Assembly: GCA_025450095.1 (NCBI GenBank)
Contig: JANWID010000373.1
Coordinates: 1-16,245, forward strand
Direction: 5' to 3'
From: Bacteroidia bacterium
GTDB taxonomy: Bacteria > Bacteroidota > Bacteroidia > AKYH767-A > OLB10
Length of the DNA stretch: 16,245 bases
The notes beneath the pieces are model-generated. The model searched no databases and had not been told where the DNA came from. It worked only from the letters and a program-made list of their open reading frames with translations. Positions 1-8,057 of the stretch are shown one piece after another. The position numbers and the translations under genes are program-made. How positions within the stretch are numbered: position 1 is the first letter of the stretch; each line of letters begins with the position of its first letter.

Positions 1-902
1 CATAAATAATTTCCGGAGGTGGTTGCCACATATGTTGATCCTGTTGCTCCTGGAATGGTAGCTCCATTTTTTTTCCAGAGATAAGTAAGTCCGGTACCGA
101 TGGTTGCTGTGAACGTTACACTACTTCCTGAGCAAAATGTAAGCGCTCCGCCTGCGGTAATGCTGCCTGTAGGCAATGTGCATATTGAGCATCCGATGGA
201 CGGAGTTGGGTTATTGGGGCTGAGTCCAAATATGCCGTGATTTTGCTGGCTGGAATAGTCAGTTACTATCTGCGAGCCAACATCATTGCACCGCCAATAT
301 CCTACCATGCTCGGATTGGCCGCTCCGCTTAAAACAGTATTCATATTTGTTTGAATCTGGGCTTGCGTGCGTAATGTATTCCAAAGCCTGACTTCTTTTA
401 TCAGTCCATGAAAGCCCCAGGGGTTCCCATTAAAATCTGGTGAACTCCCGATAAACAAATCACCGGAACCCGCGTTACTCCCAGAGCCTGTTCCGGAATA
501 AATGCCATCAACATAACATAAAAAACCTCCATTTACGTCGGGTCCTGTAACAGCGACATGATGGCAGGCGCCACCACGAAAATCAATTGTCGAAACTCCT
601 GCTCCTCCGGCCCCAATGAAAAATACTAAGGTTCCATTCAGGATGGTGAGCATGTATCCACCAGTACCGGTATCGGTGCGGTTACTAATTATAGGGCAAT
701 TTGTATTTGCAACACTTAAAGGGTCGTCATCCCTTACCCAGGCTTCAACGGTAAAAGGTCCTGTACCAAAATTAAAAGCAGGATTGTCTGGAATTCTAAC
801 CAGGTCTCCCGTTCCGTCAAAATATAATCCATTTGTAGATAATTGCGCTTTAAGTTGAAAGGAGCTTAATAGCAGCAATGAAAGAAGTAAATATTTTCTC
901 AT
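1..902 (-). CDS. Secreted LamG-domain protein, 5' part only (runs off left edge)
   Basis: The reading frame is open for 300 codons from an ATG at 900-902 to the window edge, so the C-terminus is missing. Residues 1-20 form a clear signal peptide (MRK, then a Leu-rich core, ending LKAQ). Residues about 21-220 read as a LamG/concanavalin-like jelly roll of the Laminin_G_3 type: 'LYFDGTGDLVRIPDN', 'FTVEAWVR', 'HHVAVTGP', 'CYVDGIYSG', 'FHGLIKEVRLWNTLRTQAQI', 'GYWRCND'. A Cys-containing Ig/PKD-like segment follows from about residue 232 ('GALTFCSGSSVTFTATI', 'TYLWKKNGATIPGATGSTY'). Such proteins in Bacteroidota are usually large, surface-exposed and end in a T9SS sorting domain, but that end is not in the window. 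An in-frame ATG nine codons upstream (927-929) is possible; the internal start gives a cleaner signal peptide. It is divergent from the two-component pair. The ligand is unknown. Confidence 0.88.
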   Translation of the reverse strand, partial: MRKYLLLSLLLLSSFQLKAQLSTNGLYFDGTGDLVRIPDNPAFNFGTGPFTVEAWVRDDDPLSVANTNCPIISNRTDTGTGGYMLTILNGTLVFFIGAGGAGVSTIDFRGGACHHVAVTGPDVNGGFLCYVDGIYSGTGSGSNAGSGDLFIGSSPDFNGNPWGFHGLIKEVRLWNTLRTQAQIQTNMNTVLSGAANPSMVGYWRCNDVGSQIVTDYSSQQNHGIFGLSPNNPTPSIGCSICTLPTGSITAGGALTFCSGSSVTFTATIGTGLTYLWKKNGATIPGATGSTYVATTSGNYL

Positions 903-1353
903 TGATAGGAGTGTGGAAAGATGATTCATAATTATTCTATCTGTTTAATACATGGTTGAACTTTAAATAAAAGAGTTAGGTCCGGTCTGCATTTTCCATA
1001 AGATTATATATTCGAAAGATAAGAAAAAGAACCTTAACTTCCTAGCATCCAAATTGCTGCAGGTACATTTCTGTTCCCGGGCGGTGGTTAAACTTAACTG
1101 TTTATTCTAAATACATTAGAAGCAACAACCCGGGAAAAGGATTTTTCCTAAACTAACAATTTTATTGATTTAATCATCCGGGTTTTTGACGAACGGTAAT
1201 ATTATTTGATGAACGGTAAAACACAGCCTATTCCTCCCTGATCAATTGGCAGGAACTTGCTTTTTACCTGTGTGATCGCTGGTCAGAGGATGTGAACGCT
1301 TAAGTTTATATCCAAATCTTTATTTTAAATTGCATAAAAATCACGTACTGGCA
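903..1353. other. Divergent intergenic region between the LamG gene and the sensor kinase
   Basis: No convincing gene is seen in this stretch. It holds the two LytTR-like direct repeats described separately (1185-1219). It also has an 8-bp inverted repeat, TTCCCGGG at 1074-1081 and CCCGGGAA at 1129-1136, with a 47-nt gap, and a short hairpin GGAAAA/TTTTCC at 1133-1148. On the minus strand, 1013-1021 reads TATCTTTCG, close to the Bacteroidota -7 element TAnnTTTG, about 110 bp from the LamG start, but no good TTTG -33 element precedes it. Promoters for both flanking genes must lie here, but none stands out clearly. Confidence 0.6.
1185..1219. promoter_or_regulatory. Pair of LytTR-type operator half-sites (direct repeats)
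   Basis: Two 15-bp direct repeats, TTTGAYGAACGGTAA, lie at 1185-1199 and 1205-1219, differing by one base (C or T) with a 20-bp period. On the minus strand their cores read ACCGTTCGT (1189-1197) and ACCGTTCAT (1209-1217). Both match every position of the published LytTR half-site consensus [TA][AC][CA]GTTN[AG][TC]. LytTR proteins bind two such repeats about two helical turns apart; here the gap between 9-mers is 11 bp, slightly less than the usual 12-13. The site lies about 135 bp before the kinase start and about 280 bp from the divergent LamG gene. The LytTR regulator encoded at 4320-5081 is the natural candidate to bind it; that assignment is inference. Confidence 0.6.
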
Positions 1354-4323
1354 ATGTTGTTTGATAAAGAAATTGATTTCAGGTTTCTTATAAAATATAT
1401 TTTCTTGTTTTTCTTTATCAATTCGAACGCCCAGCAATGGCTGCCCGATTTCAAGCATTTTACCCCTCGTGATGGATTGCCCAGTTCCGAAGTTTACCAG
1501 ATCACTTCAGATCCCCAAAACAACCTGTGGTTTGCAACAGATCGTGGCGCAGTCCGGTACGATGGCTATACATTCCGGACCTATGATAATAAAGATTCGC
1601 TTCCCGACAACTCCATCATAAAACTATATAAAGACGAGAAAGGAAGAATATGGTTTATTTCCTACAATTGTTTATTAAGCTATTATAAAGATGGAAAAAT
1701 TTACCCTTATAAATACAACAACATTATTCGGGCAAAATTAAAGAATACACTTATTACTTCATTATACGTTGATCAATCGGATAATATACATCTGAACACT
1801 ATTGCCGGGAAATTGTATACAATAACCTCCAAAGGAAAATTTAATTTAATTGAATACAATAATCCGACAATCTTATATATCATCAATTCCACACGCGCTT
1901 CTTCAGTAACAACAAATTATCTAAAAGGGAAAGATGATTTTACCACAACATTACGAGTGGAGACACTAAGTGATACATTCAACATCCGGATAAACGAAAG
2001 TATTGTTTACGTACATTTTGCCACATATAAACTCCGGAATAATGATCTTATTTTTTATTGCGATCGATTCCTGGTCCGGATTCGGCCATCAGGCACATAT
2101 GAAGTTAAAATGTTTGAGAGCATTATACTTAATGTATCAGAAGATGAGGATAATGACATTTGGGTTGGCACCAATCACGATGGTGTATATGTATGCGATA
2201 CTTTATTAAATGTGACTTCCCATTATCTTAGGGAGGTTTCTGTTTCACATATATATAATGATTTTGAAGGCGGTATATGGCTGAACACACTGGAGAATGG
2301 AATATTTTATCTTTCATCAAAAAACAGCTTATGCTTTAGAACGGATAATAATCCCCTGCGAAATAAAATAACTGCTATTTCAAATAGTTCAGAACCTGAT
2401 TTATTTTTCATCAACTCAAATTGTGTTTTGTTTAAATACAACCGTAATAATGAATCGGTTGATAAATTGAACCTGAAAACTGCAATCAGCCCGGAAATTG
2501 AATATGTCAATTCAATTAATTTTAACAAACAAAAAAATAAATTAATAATCGGAGCAACCGTCAACTTTAGAATGCCTCCATTACGTATTTATACAACTGA
2601 ATGGATGGGTAATAAAATAATGATTCTCCCTTCGCTGGTAAAATATCTACATCATGATAACGAAAATATATTTGGTAGTAACTTTAGTAATGTTTTTAAA
2701 TATGATAAGGTTCAAGAAATGTGGAAACCTGTCAATAATAATTCCTTGAATTCCACTGCACTTCTTATAGACACCAAAGGGCGTTTGTTTTCCGGGTCAA
2801 TGGACGGTTTATTTATTCTAAAAGGGAATGTTTTCATTCCCTTAGACTCTTCTGCAAAACTATTGGGCTCGCGAATTACTGATTTAAACGAATTGCCCCA
2901 TAATTTTATCATAATCGGAACCCGTAGTAATGGGATTATTGTATACAAAGACAGCATTGTAAAAAATATTATTACTAAAGATGGACTTTCCAGCGATAAT
3001 GTAAATTGTTTTGCTGTTGAAGATAACGTTATATGGGCAGGAACAAATAAAGGAATAAACAAAATTACTATTACTAATTATTCTCCCTTTTTGTTTACTA
3101 TTGACCGATTCATCACAAATGGTCTTGTATCAGATGAAATAAATGGACTTGCAATCGGCAAAACCGGCGTTTATGCTGCCACAAATGAAGGATTAAATTT
3201 CATTAAAAAGGAACAGGTGACAGGAAAATCCGATCAGCTGCCATTGTATATTACAGCTTTCAGAATTAATGAACATGACACAACCCTGGTATCTTCATAT
3301 TCATTAAGCCATAAACAAAACAATATTGATATTTCATTTTCGGGGCTTTCCTTCCGGAATTCAAAAAATATAATTTACAAATACCGTCTCCTCGGGCTGG
3401 ATACAACATGGCGGACAACCTATAACCGGGATGTTCAGTTTTCAGGGCTTGCCAGCGGATATTATAGATTTCAGCTACTTGCCTCGGGCGAAAATGGAAA
3501 TAATTCAATCGCTCCTGTTGAGGTATTTTTTTCAATTTCACCGGCATTTTACGAAACAGGTTTGTTCCGTTTTTTAGCTGCCTCACTATGTATGCTGATC
3601 ATCATTGCGATTGTTAGCTACCGGATTAAAAGGATTCAGAAAAAAGCGGATGAGAAAAATGCGCTCAATAAAAAATTCTCGGAACTTAATCTGAATGCGC
3701 TTCGCTCACAGATGAACCCGCATTTCACCTTTAATGTATTGAATTCTATAAAATATTATATTGCTAAAAATGATCCGGAAGCAGCGCAATTCTATATATC
3801 TAAATTCTCTAAACTTATCCGGATGATCCTGGACCAGTCGCGGTCAGAATATATTTCACTGGATGAAGAAATTGATATGTTAAGACTTTATATGGAACTG
3901 GAAGAACTGCGGTTTGAAAACAAATTTACCTATGCAATAAATGTAGATAAGAAGTTAAACTCTGAAGAAATTGATATTCCCGGGATGCTGATACAACCAT
4001 TTGTTGAAAATTCTATTAAACATGGTATACGATTCAAAAAAGGAGAAGCACGGGTGGATGTTAACTTCACTTCATCGGATTCGGTTTTGATTTGTACGAT
4101 AACGGATAATGGCATAGGCAGGGCAGAAGCCGCAAAGATGAAATCACCCGACGAGGAATACAAGTCGATGGGAACGGCAATAGTTAATGAACGAATAGAA
4201 GCTTTAAGCATATTATTTAAAGGGAAGCTTAAAAATTACACCATTGATTTAAAAGATGAACAAGGAAATGCCATCGGAACATGTGTTACGATTGAAATTC
4301 CTTTCAAACAAACAATGCAATGA
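1354..4323 (+). CDS. Periplasmic two-component propeller sensor histidine kinase, LytS/His_kinase type
   Basis: From the ATG at 1354 this is a 989-residue inner-membrane sensor kinase. A signal sequence (ending FFFINSNAQ) leads into about 650 residues of Reg_prop beta-propeller blades, for example 'NNLWFATDRGAVRYDG', 'NDIWVGTNHDGVYV', 'GGIWLNTLENGIFYL' and 'NVIWAGTNKGINKI'. A Y_Y_Y domain follows ('IIYKYRLLGLDTTWRT ... LASGYYRFQLLASG'), then one transmembrane helix at about 739-757, then a cytoplasmic His_kinase (PF06580) and HATPase core. The phospho-acceptor is His790 in 'SQMNPHFTFNVLNSI', the N-box is 'QPFVENSIKHG' (Asn886) and the G-box is DNGIG (918-922). There is no receiver or AraC domain, so this is the classical LytS-type arrangement rather than the hybrid form common in Bacteroides. 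The frame can extend to a TTG at 1330, but ATG is preferred. Its stop overlaps the next start (ATGA, 4 bp), showing translational coupling. The ligand cannot be read from the sequence; in related hybrid systems it is often a glycan fragment. Confidence 0.93.
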   Translation: MLFDKEIDFRFLIKYIFLFFFINSNAQQWLPDFKHFTPRDGLPSSEVYQITSDPQNNLWFATDRGAVRYDGYTFRTYDNKDSLPDNSIIKLYKDEKGRIWFISYNCLLSYYKDGKIYPYKYNNIIRAKLKNTLITSLYVDQSDNIHLNTIAGKLYTITSKGKFNLIEYNNPTILYIINSTRASSVTTNYLKGKDDFTTTLRVETLSDTFNIRINESIVYVHFATYKLRNNDLIFYCDRFLVRIRPSGTYEVKMFESIILNVSEDEDNDIWVGTNHDGVYVCDTLLNVTSHYLREVSVSHIYNDFEGGIWLNTLENGIFYLSSKNSLCFRTDNNPLRNKITAISNSSEPDLFFINSNCVLFKYNRNNESVDKLNLKTAISPEIEYVNSINFNKQKNKLIIGATVNFRMPPLRIYTTEWMGNKIMILPSLVKYLHHDNENIFGSNFSNVFKYDKVQEMWKPVNNNSLNSTALLIDTKGRLFSGSMDGLFILKGNVFIPLDSSAKLLGSRITDLNELPHNFIIIGTRSNGIIVYKDSIVKNIITKDGLSSDNVNCFAVEDNVIWAGTNKGINKITITNYSPFLFTIDRFITNGLVSDEINGLAIGKTGVYAATNEGLNFIKKEQVTGKSDQLPLYITAFRINEHDTTLVSSYSLSHKQNNIDISFSGLSFRNSKNIIYKYRLLGLDTTWRTTYNRDVQFSGLASGYYRFQLLASGENGNNSIAPVEVFFSISPAFYETGLFRFLAASLCMLIIIAIVSYRIKRIQKKADEKNALNKKFSELNLNALRSQMNPHFTFNVLNSIKYYIAKNDPEAAQFYISKFSKLIRMILDQSRSEYISLDEEIDMLRLYMELEELRFENKFTYAINVDKKLNSEEIDIPGMLIQPFVENSIKHGIRFKKGEARVDVNFTSSDSVLICTITDNGIGRAEAAKMKSPDEEYKSMGTAIVNERIEALSILFKGKLKNYTIDLKDEQGNAIGTCVTIEIPFKQTMQ

Positions 4324-5081
4324 TTAAGGCAATAATAATTGATGATGAATCAAAAGGGATTGAGATCCTGAGGATACTGATAGATAATCATTGTCCGGAT
4401 GTCACGGTGGTTGGCTCAGCCGAAGTAGTGGAGGAAGGCCTGGAATTGATAAATAAACTGCAGCCGGATCTGATCTTTCTCGATATTGAAATGTCAGGAG
4501 AAACCGGCTTTGACCTACTTGAAAAAGTTAAGCCCTATGTATTCCATGTAATCTTTGTTACAGCGCATAGTGAATATGCCGTACGGGCATTCCGGTATTC
4601 AGTTTCTGATTACCTGCTAAAACCAGTAGATACCCAGGAATTAATTGACGCAGTTCAAAAAGTAAATTGCCTGTTAAAGGAGGGACAAAATTATGATGAG
4701 AATTATTTAAGAGATAAACCGGATGCAAATTTAACGTTGAAGATTCCATTTCATCAGCGAGCGGTTTTTGTAAAAATGGCGGATATCATCCGGGTTGAAG
4801 CGGACGGAGCGTATACACGAATCCACCTGACAGAAAACAGGCAATACGTGATTTCGTATAATATAAAAGTGGTTGAAGAGCAACTGGACAAGAAAATGTT
4901 TATGCGCATACATCGTTCGCATATAATAAATCTCAGTAAAGTACGAACTTTGATAGGAGAAGCTGATCAGGCCGGGATGTGTGATGGAACAATGATTCAG
5001 GTTTCCCGCCGGGTCCGGGCAAATTTCATTTCAATTATTGAAGGGAAGCCTGGAGTTAAAATGGATAAAAGGCGGTTATGA
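4320..5081 (+). CDS. LytTR-family response regulator (LytR/AlgR type)
   Basis: This 253-residue protein has an N-terminal receiver domain (about 3-120) and a C-terminal LytTR DNA-binding domain (about 148-245). Receiver residues are all present: acidic Asp8/Asp9, phospho-acceptor Asp55 in 'LIFLDIEM', Thr81 in 'VIFVTAHSEYAV' and Lys101 in 'DYLLKPVD'. The LytTR part shows the usual 'IIRVEADGAYTRIHL', 'FMRIHRSHIINLSKV' and 'IQVSRRVRANF' segments. Length and order fit the LytR/AgrA/AlgR family, whose members bind paired 9-bp direct repeats as dimers. The start overlaps the stop of the kinase gene by four bases, so the two proteins should be made together and work as a pair. Candidate target repeats lie upstream of the kinase at 1185-1219. 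Confidence 0.95.
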   Translation: MIKAIIIDDESKGIEILRILIDNHCPDVTVVGSAEVVEEGLELINKLQPDLIFLDIEMSGETGFDLLEKVKPYVFHVIFVTAHSEYAVRAFRYSVSDYLLKPVDTQELIDAVQKVNCLLKEGQNYDENYLRDKPDANLTLKIPFHQRAVFVKMADIIRVEADGAYTRIHLTENRQYVISYNIKVVEEQLDKKMFMRIHRSHIINLSKVRTLIGEADQAGMCDGTMIQVSRRVRANFISIIEGKPGVKMDKRRL

Positions 5082-5110
5082 TACCACAAAATTTAACCAA
5101 TTAGTTATAG

Positions 5111-5821
5111 CTATTTTTGTTTTATTTGACCATCCCGGTCAATAAACCATTTTTCCTCTACGGTCTCGGTTTCGTATTTATAGTTTTCGTCTACCTGTAA
5201 TTCTGATTCGTGTTGAAGTATCACAGTCAGGTCTTTATTTATTATAGAATGCCTGTTTGCATGCCAGTGAACATTTCCAGCCGGATCAGCATAACCAGTC
5301 CTGATTGCATCAATTAATCTGAAATCATAGGTTAATGTTACCAGAAAAGCGTAATCGGAATAAACTTCTATTGCAATAAACGCAGGGGTCTTTGCTAATA
5401 AGTTCCAGCTTGCTTTGAAGTTCTTATCTGTGAGATTAAAAAGTGTGTCTTTTGTATCATAGTCAATGGAACCAGTTGCAGTATTCCTTTCAATGCGCTT
5501 GAATGGAAGATTAAAAAGCTCCTTTTCCCTGAAGTCGGATAAATCAATAGTTGTTATGAAGCTGCGATTGTAAAATTCGGATAAGAATGGAAAATTTATT
5601 TTGGGTAAGCTGTCAAGATGACTTAATAACAAAACACTATCTGTTGGATGAGGGGTTTTGGTTTTAACTATGTTTTCTTGAGCTATTTGACTATCAGTTT
5701 CGTTACTAATGTTTCCACAGGAACTGAGAAATAAAAATCCATAAAAGTAAATCATAAAAATATTCACTTGTCGCCTTTTTAATATACAACTATTGTAACG
5801 GAAGATTTTATTTCCTCTCAC
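5111..5821 (-). CDS. Hypothetical lipoprotein
   Basis: This is a 236-residue protein with an N-terminal hydrophobic run and a lipobox, 'FLFLSSCGN', placing the lipidated cysteine at residue 35. The chosen start is a GTG (5819-5821) whose G overlaps the TAG stop of the upstream gene, which suggests translational coupling. It also supplies the positive 'KRRQ' before the hydrophobic core. An ATG at 5753-5755 is the alternative and would give a 214-residue protein with an uncharged leader. After the cysteine come a Ser/Thr/Asp-rich linker and a mixed alpha/beta region ('FITTIDLSDF', 'IEVYSDYAFLVTLTYDFRLID', 'VHWHANRHSIINKDLTVIL', 'EKWFIDRDGQI'). No family was recognised. It is probably attached to the periplasmic face of a membrane or to the cell surface. 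It converges on the LytTR gene with a 29-bp gap that holds no strong terminator. Confidence 0.7.
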   Translation of the reverse strand: MRGNKIFRYNSCILKRRQVNIFMIYFYGFLFLSSCGNISNETDSQIAQENIVKTKTPHPTDSVLLLSHLDSLPKINFPFLSEFYNRSFITTIDLSDFREKELFNLPFKRIERNTATGSIDYDTKDTLFNLTDKNFKASWNLLAKTPAFIAIEVYSDYAFLVTLTYDFRLIDAIRTGYADPAGNVHWHANRHSIINKDLTVILQHESELQVDENYKYETETVEEKWFIDRDGQIKQK

Positions 5822-6084
5822 TATGCTTTTAGTTTTGTCCGCAAAGTAACCAACAGTTTGATTGCCACACGAAAAATTAAATTAACCATAAGGCTTGTTG
5901 CTAAAATTAAAATAGTCAAAATAGTCCAGGTTATCTCTGGTGTATAAATGGTGGTGTGCCATCCCGGAATTATTGTTAAGGCTGCTTCGCCCGCCCAAAG
6001 TTTTACAGTCACGAAAACTACAAGCGTAGTTAACATTCCTGCGAGAATTAATAATAGCGTTTTTTCTTTTTTACCCATCTGCAT
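5821..6084 (-). CDS. Small membrane protein with two transmembrane helices
   Basis: This 87-residue protein has a basic N-terminus (MGKKEK), a hydrophobic helix at about residues 9-29, a short extracytoplasmic loop containing 'GWHTTIYTPEI', a second helix at about 53-75, and a basic tail (LRTKLKA). The charge pattern predicts both ends in the cytoplasm. An internal ATG two codons in (6076-6078) may be the true start. It lies 60 bp downstream of the T9SS gene and its stop shares one base with the next GTG. It is therefore likely cotranscribed with the lipoprotein gene. No family was recognised. Confidence 0.65.
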   Translation of the reverse strand: MQMGKKEKTLLLILAGMLTTLVVFVTVKLWAGEAALTIIPGWHTTIYTPEITWTILTILILATSLMVNLIFRVAIKLLVTLRTKLKA

Positions 6085-6144
6085 CTTGAAATCATCAAAA
6101 TCGTGTATTATCAGTCATTTTCCTGAAATAATATTTATCACCCA

Positions 6145-7065
6145 TCAATATTTCACAACTTTTCCTTTCTGAATCACACCATTTTTGTTTTTAACCTCGT
6201 AGATATAAATTCCTTTGGCGAGTTGTACGGTGTTTAACGAAACAGAATTTGTAAATTTCTGTTGTAATACGTTTTTTGAAGCAATATCATAAAGAATAAT
6301 TTCTGAAGATTCATTATTATTAATTGTCAAATTGATTTTATCTGAAAAAGGGTTTGGGAAAAGACTGAAATAATCATTTTCCACAGGCTCATTAATAGCG
6401 AGGGAAATGCTGCAATCTAAAGAAACAGAGCATTCACTGACAAAGGCTTCCTGGATAATAATATTTCCATTAAAGCAGGCTAACATGGAAGCAAGAGCTG
6501 ACTGTGAAATTCCAAATAATTCTCCAGTCCACCCTACACCTTCAATCAGATTCTGGGTGTTCAAACCATTTTGGAAATAAAACATTTTGTGATAATTACC
6601 ATTTATAGATATTGAATCAATTCCGGCAACTATCAAAGGCCACTGCATGTAGAACTTATTATACCACGATTGAATGGTGTCACCAACTGCCAGATTAAAG
6701 TCGTAGAACAATGTATCAGTTGTCATGGTAGAATCAATGAAATACACTTTCTTATTAATGCTGTCTTGTCTTATAGCACCAATGTATGAACATGCTCCAA
6801 AAGCTGCTCCCACAATAGTATTCGGAGGTGCGACGATATAATAAAATTCACCACCCCTGCCATATATTTTATTATACGACTGGCTGTTTATGATGGTATC
6901 GCCTTTCATTTCATAAAAATCAGTGCCACAGTAACCGAAGCAAGTATTGTAATAAATATCCGTTACCCAGGTTGCTGAATCTTCAGGAAAAGGATGATAA
7001 ACCGACGTTTGTGCTTTTGCAGTTAGTGAAGTGATTGCTACAAGTATCAGTAGAAGTTTTTTCAT
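6145..7065 (-). CDS. T9SS-secreted protein with type A sorting domain
   Basis: This is a 306-residue secreted protein. Residues 1-19 are a signal peptide (MKKLLLILVAITSLTAKAQ). The central part (20-230) is beta-rich with several cysteines ('YYNTCFGYCGTDFYEMKGD', 'GACSYIGAIRQD', 'GVGWTGELFGIS', 'LLACF'-like 'MLACFNGN') and no recognised enzyme motif. The phrases 'Y..MKGDTIINSQSYNKIY', 'YFIDSTMTTDTLFYDFNLAVGDTI' and 'EGVGWTGELFG' are typical of a common Bacteroidota secreted family without known activity. Residues about 232-306 are a T9SS sorting domain ('YFSLFPNPFSDKINL', 'EIILYDIASKNV', 'LAKGIYIYEVKNKNGV'), which directs export through the outer membrane and usually surface anchoring. A promoter-like element lies 33 bp upstream, so it probably begins the transcription unit that includes the next two genes. 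Confidence 0.88.
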   Translation of the reverse strand: MKKLLLILVAITSLTAKAQTSVYHPFPEDSATWVTDIYYNTCFGYCGTDFYEMKGDTIINSQSYNKIYGRGGEFYYIVAPPNTIVGAAFGACSYIGAIRQDSINKKVYFIDSTMTTDTLFYDFNLAVGDTIQSWYNKFYMQWPLIVAGIDSISINGNYHKMFYFQNGLNTQNLIEGVGWTGELFGISQSALASMLACFNGNIIIQEAFVSECSVSLDCSISLAINEPVENDYFSLFPNPFSDKINLTINNNESSEIILYDIASKNVLQQKFTNSVSLNTVQLAKGIYIYEVKNKNGVIQKGKVVKY

Positions 7066-7097
7066 CGCTGGATGTTTGATGGAGTTGTTCGGAGATT

Positions 7098-7121
7098 AAA
7101 GTTAAATATTTCCCTTTTATA
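7098..7121 (-). promoter_or_regulatory. Promoter-like element upstream of the 6145-7065 gene
   Basis: On the minus strand this 24-bp stretch begins TATAAAAGGGAAATATT and ends in TAACTTT, the latter close to the Bacteroidota -7 element TAnnTTTG. It matches 22 of 24 bases of 12664-12687, which sits in the same relation to another gene start. A conserved upstream TATAAAAGGG part in place of the usual TTTG -33 box is unusual. Function is inferred from position and repetition. Confidence 0.45.
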
Positions 7122-7153
7122 TTTCTCGCGTAGTCATATACCCAACCCAAAAC

Positions 7154-8041
7154 TTAAAAGTAGCTGTATGTCGTTACCGAATTGTCTGCGTTATTTCGAT
7201 TATCCTGAAAGACTTCTTTTATTAAAAACCCTCTGGCATCATATTGAAAAGTGGTCAGATTATAGACATTTTTATTTTCACAACACATTGATTTGGTGCT
7301 GTCTAATTTATCAAGGGAACTATAATAACGTATAGATTCATTATCTAATTTTTGTCCTGGATAAAAATAACCGGCATATCTTTTCTTGTTTCCAAATTGG
7401 TCGTATTCCGTTAAATATTTTGATTTTAACTGACCACCATAATAATATTCTGATTCTATCTCCCTACCTTGATTGTCGAATTTAGTAATTTCTTTATAAA
7501 TTATTTTTCCATCGCCTTTCATCCGTAATTTAATTCTTTGACCGGACTCATAACTATAAACTTCCTTCCAGTTCAATTGACCGCTAAAACTATAATATCT
7601 ATATTCCTTAAGTCTTTTTTGTTCATCATATACATTTTCAGATGTTGTATTGTAAATGTTGAAGTCCTCACTATGTGAATATTTAAGAAGTTTACCGTCA
7701 TTATTATATTCAGATAGTCTTAGTGATTCAATTTTGTATTTTATATCACAGAAGTAGGTTGTCGATTTTATTTCGTTTTCAAGACTATCATAAATTGTCT
7801 CATATGAAATGTTGCCATTTTCACAATAAGAATAACTTTTAGTTTTTCTGCCTTTCCTGTCCAGGAGCGTGAAATCAGTAAATGTTCCTTCTTTTATAAT
7901 TTGTTTAACTATAGTATCTATGTCATATTTAACGTATAATTCTTTTTGATTATACGATTCAATGTCCGGCAGAATGGTCTTTGTCGAAACAAAAAGAGTT
8001 GAAGCAGATAAAATCGTCAATGTCAGAATACTGAATTTCAT
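7154..8041 (-). CDS. Exported protein with YD/MORN-like repeats
   Basis: The ATG at 8039-8041 gives a 295-residue protein with an N-terminal signal sequence (MKFSILTLTILSASTLFVS). The frame is open further upstream to 8188, but that stretch overlaps the preceding gene and would bury the signal peptide, so it is rejected. The body is a run of about 20-residue units rich in Tyr, Lys and Gly: 'SYCENGNISYETIYD', 'EYNNDGKLLKYSH', 'VYDEQKRLKEYRYY', 'KFDNQGREIESEYYYG', 'EYDQFGNKKRYAGYF', 'QYDARGFLIKEVF'. These resemble YD repeats of RHS-type proteins and MORN-like beta-hairpin repeats, which form beta-sheet surfaces. No toxin or enzyme domain and no sorting domain is present. It ends the tight five-gene run, 16 bp after the preceding stop. 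Confidence 0.72.
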   Translation of the reverse strand: MKFSILTLTILSASTLFVSTKTILPDIESYNQKELYVKYDIDTIVKQIIKEGTFTDFTLLDRKGRKTKSYSYCENGNISYETIYDSLENEIKSTTYFCDIKYKIESLRLSEYNNDGKLLKYSHSEDFNIYNTTSENVYDEQKRLKEYRYYSFSGQLNWKEVYSYESGQRIKLRMKGDGKIIYKEITKFDNQGREIESEYYYGGQLKSKYLTEYDQFGNKKRYAGYFYPGQKLDNESIRYYSSLDKLDSTKSMCCENKNVYNLTTFQYDARGFLIKEVFQDNRNNADNSVTTYSYF

Positions 8042-8057
8042 AGTTTTAAAAATGTGA

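Noticed and set aside
616..858. 80-codon plus-strand frame
   Set aside because: It lies antisense to the LamG coding sequence, which translates to a recognisable domain throughout.
1330..1353. TTG start eight codons upstream of the sensor kinase ATG
   Set aside because: TTG is a weak start and no supporting element precedes it; the ATG at 1354 keeps the full signal sequence.
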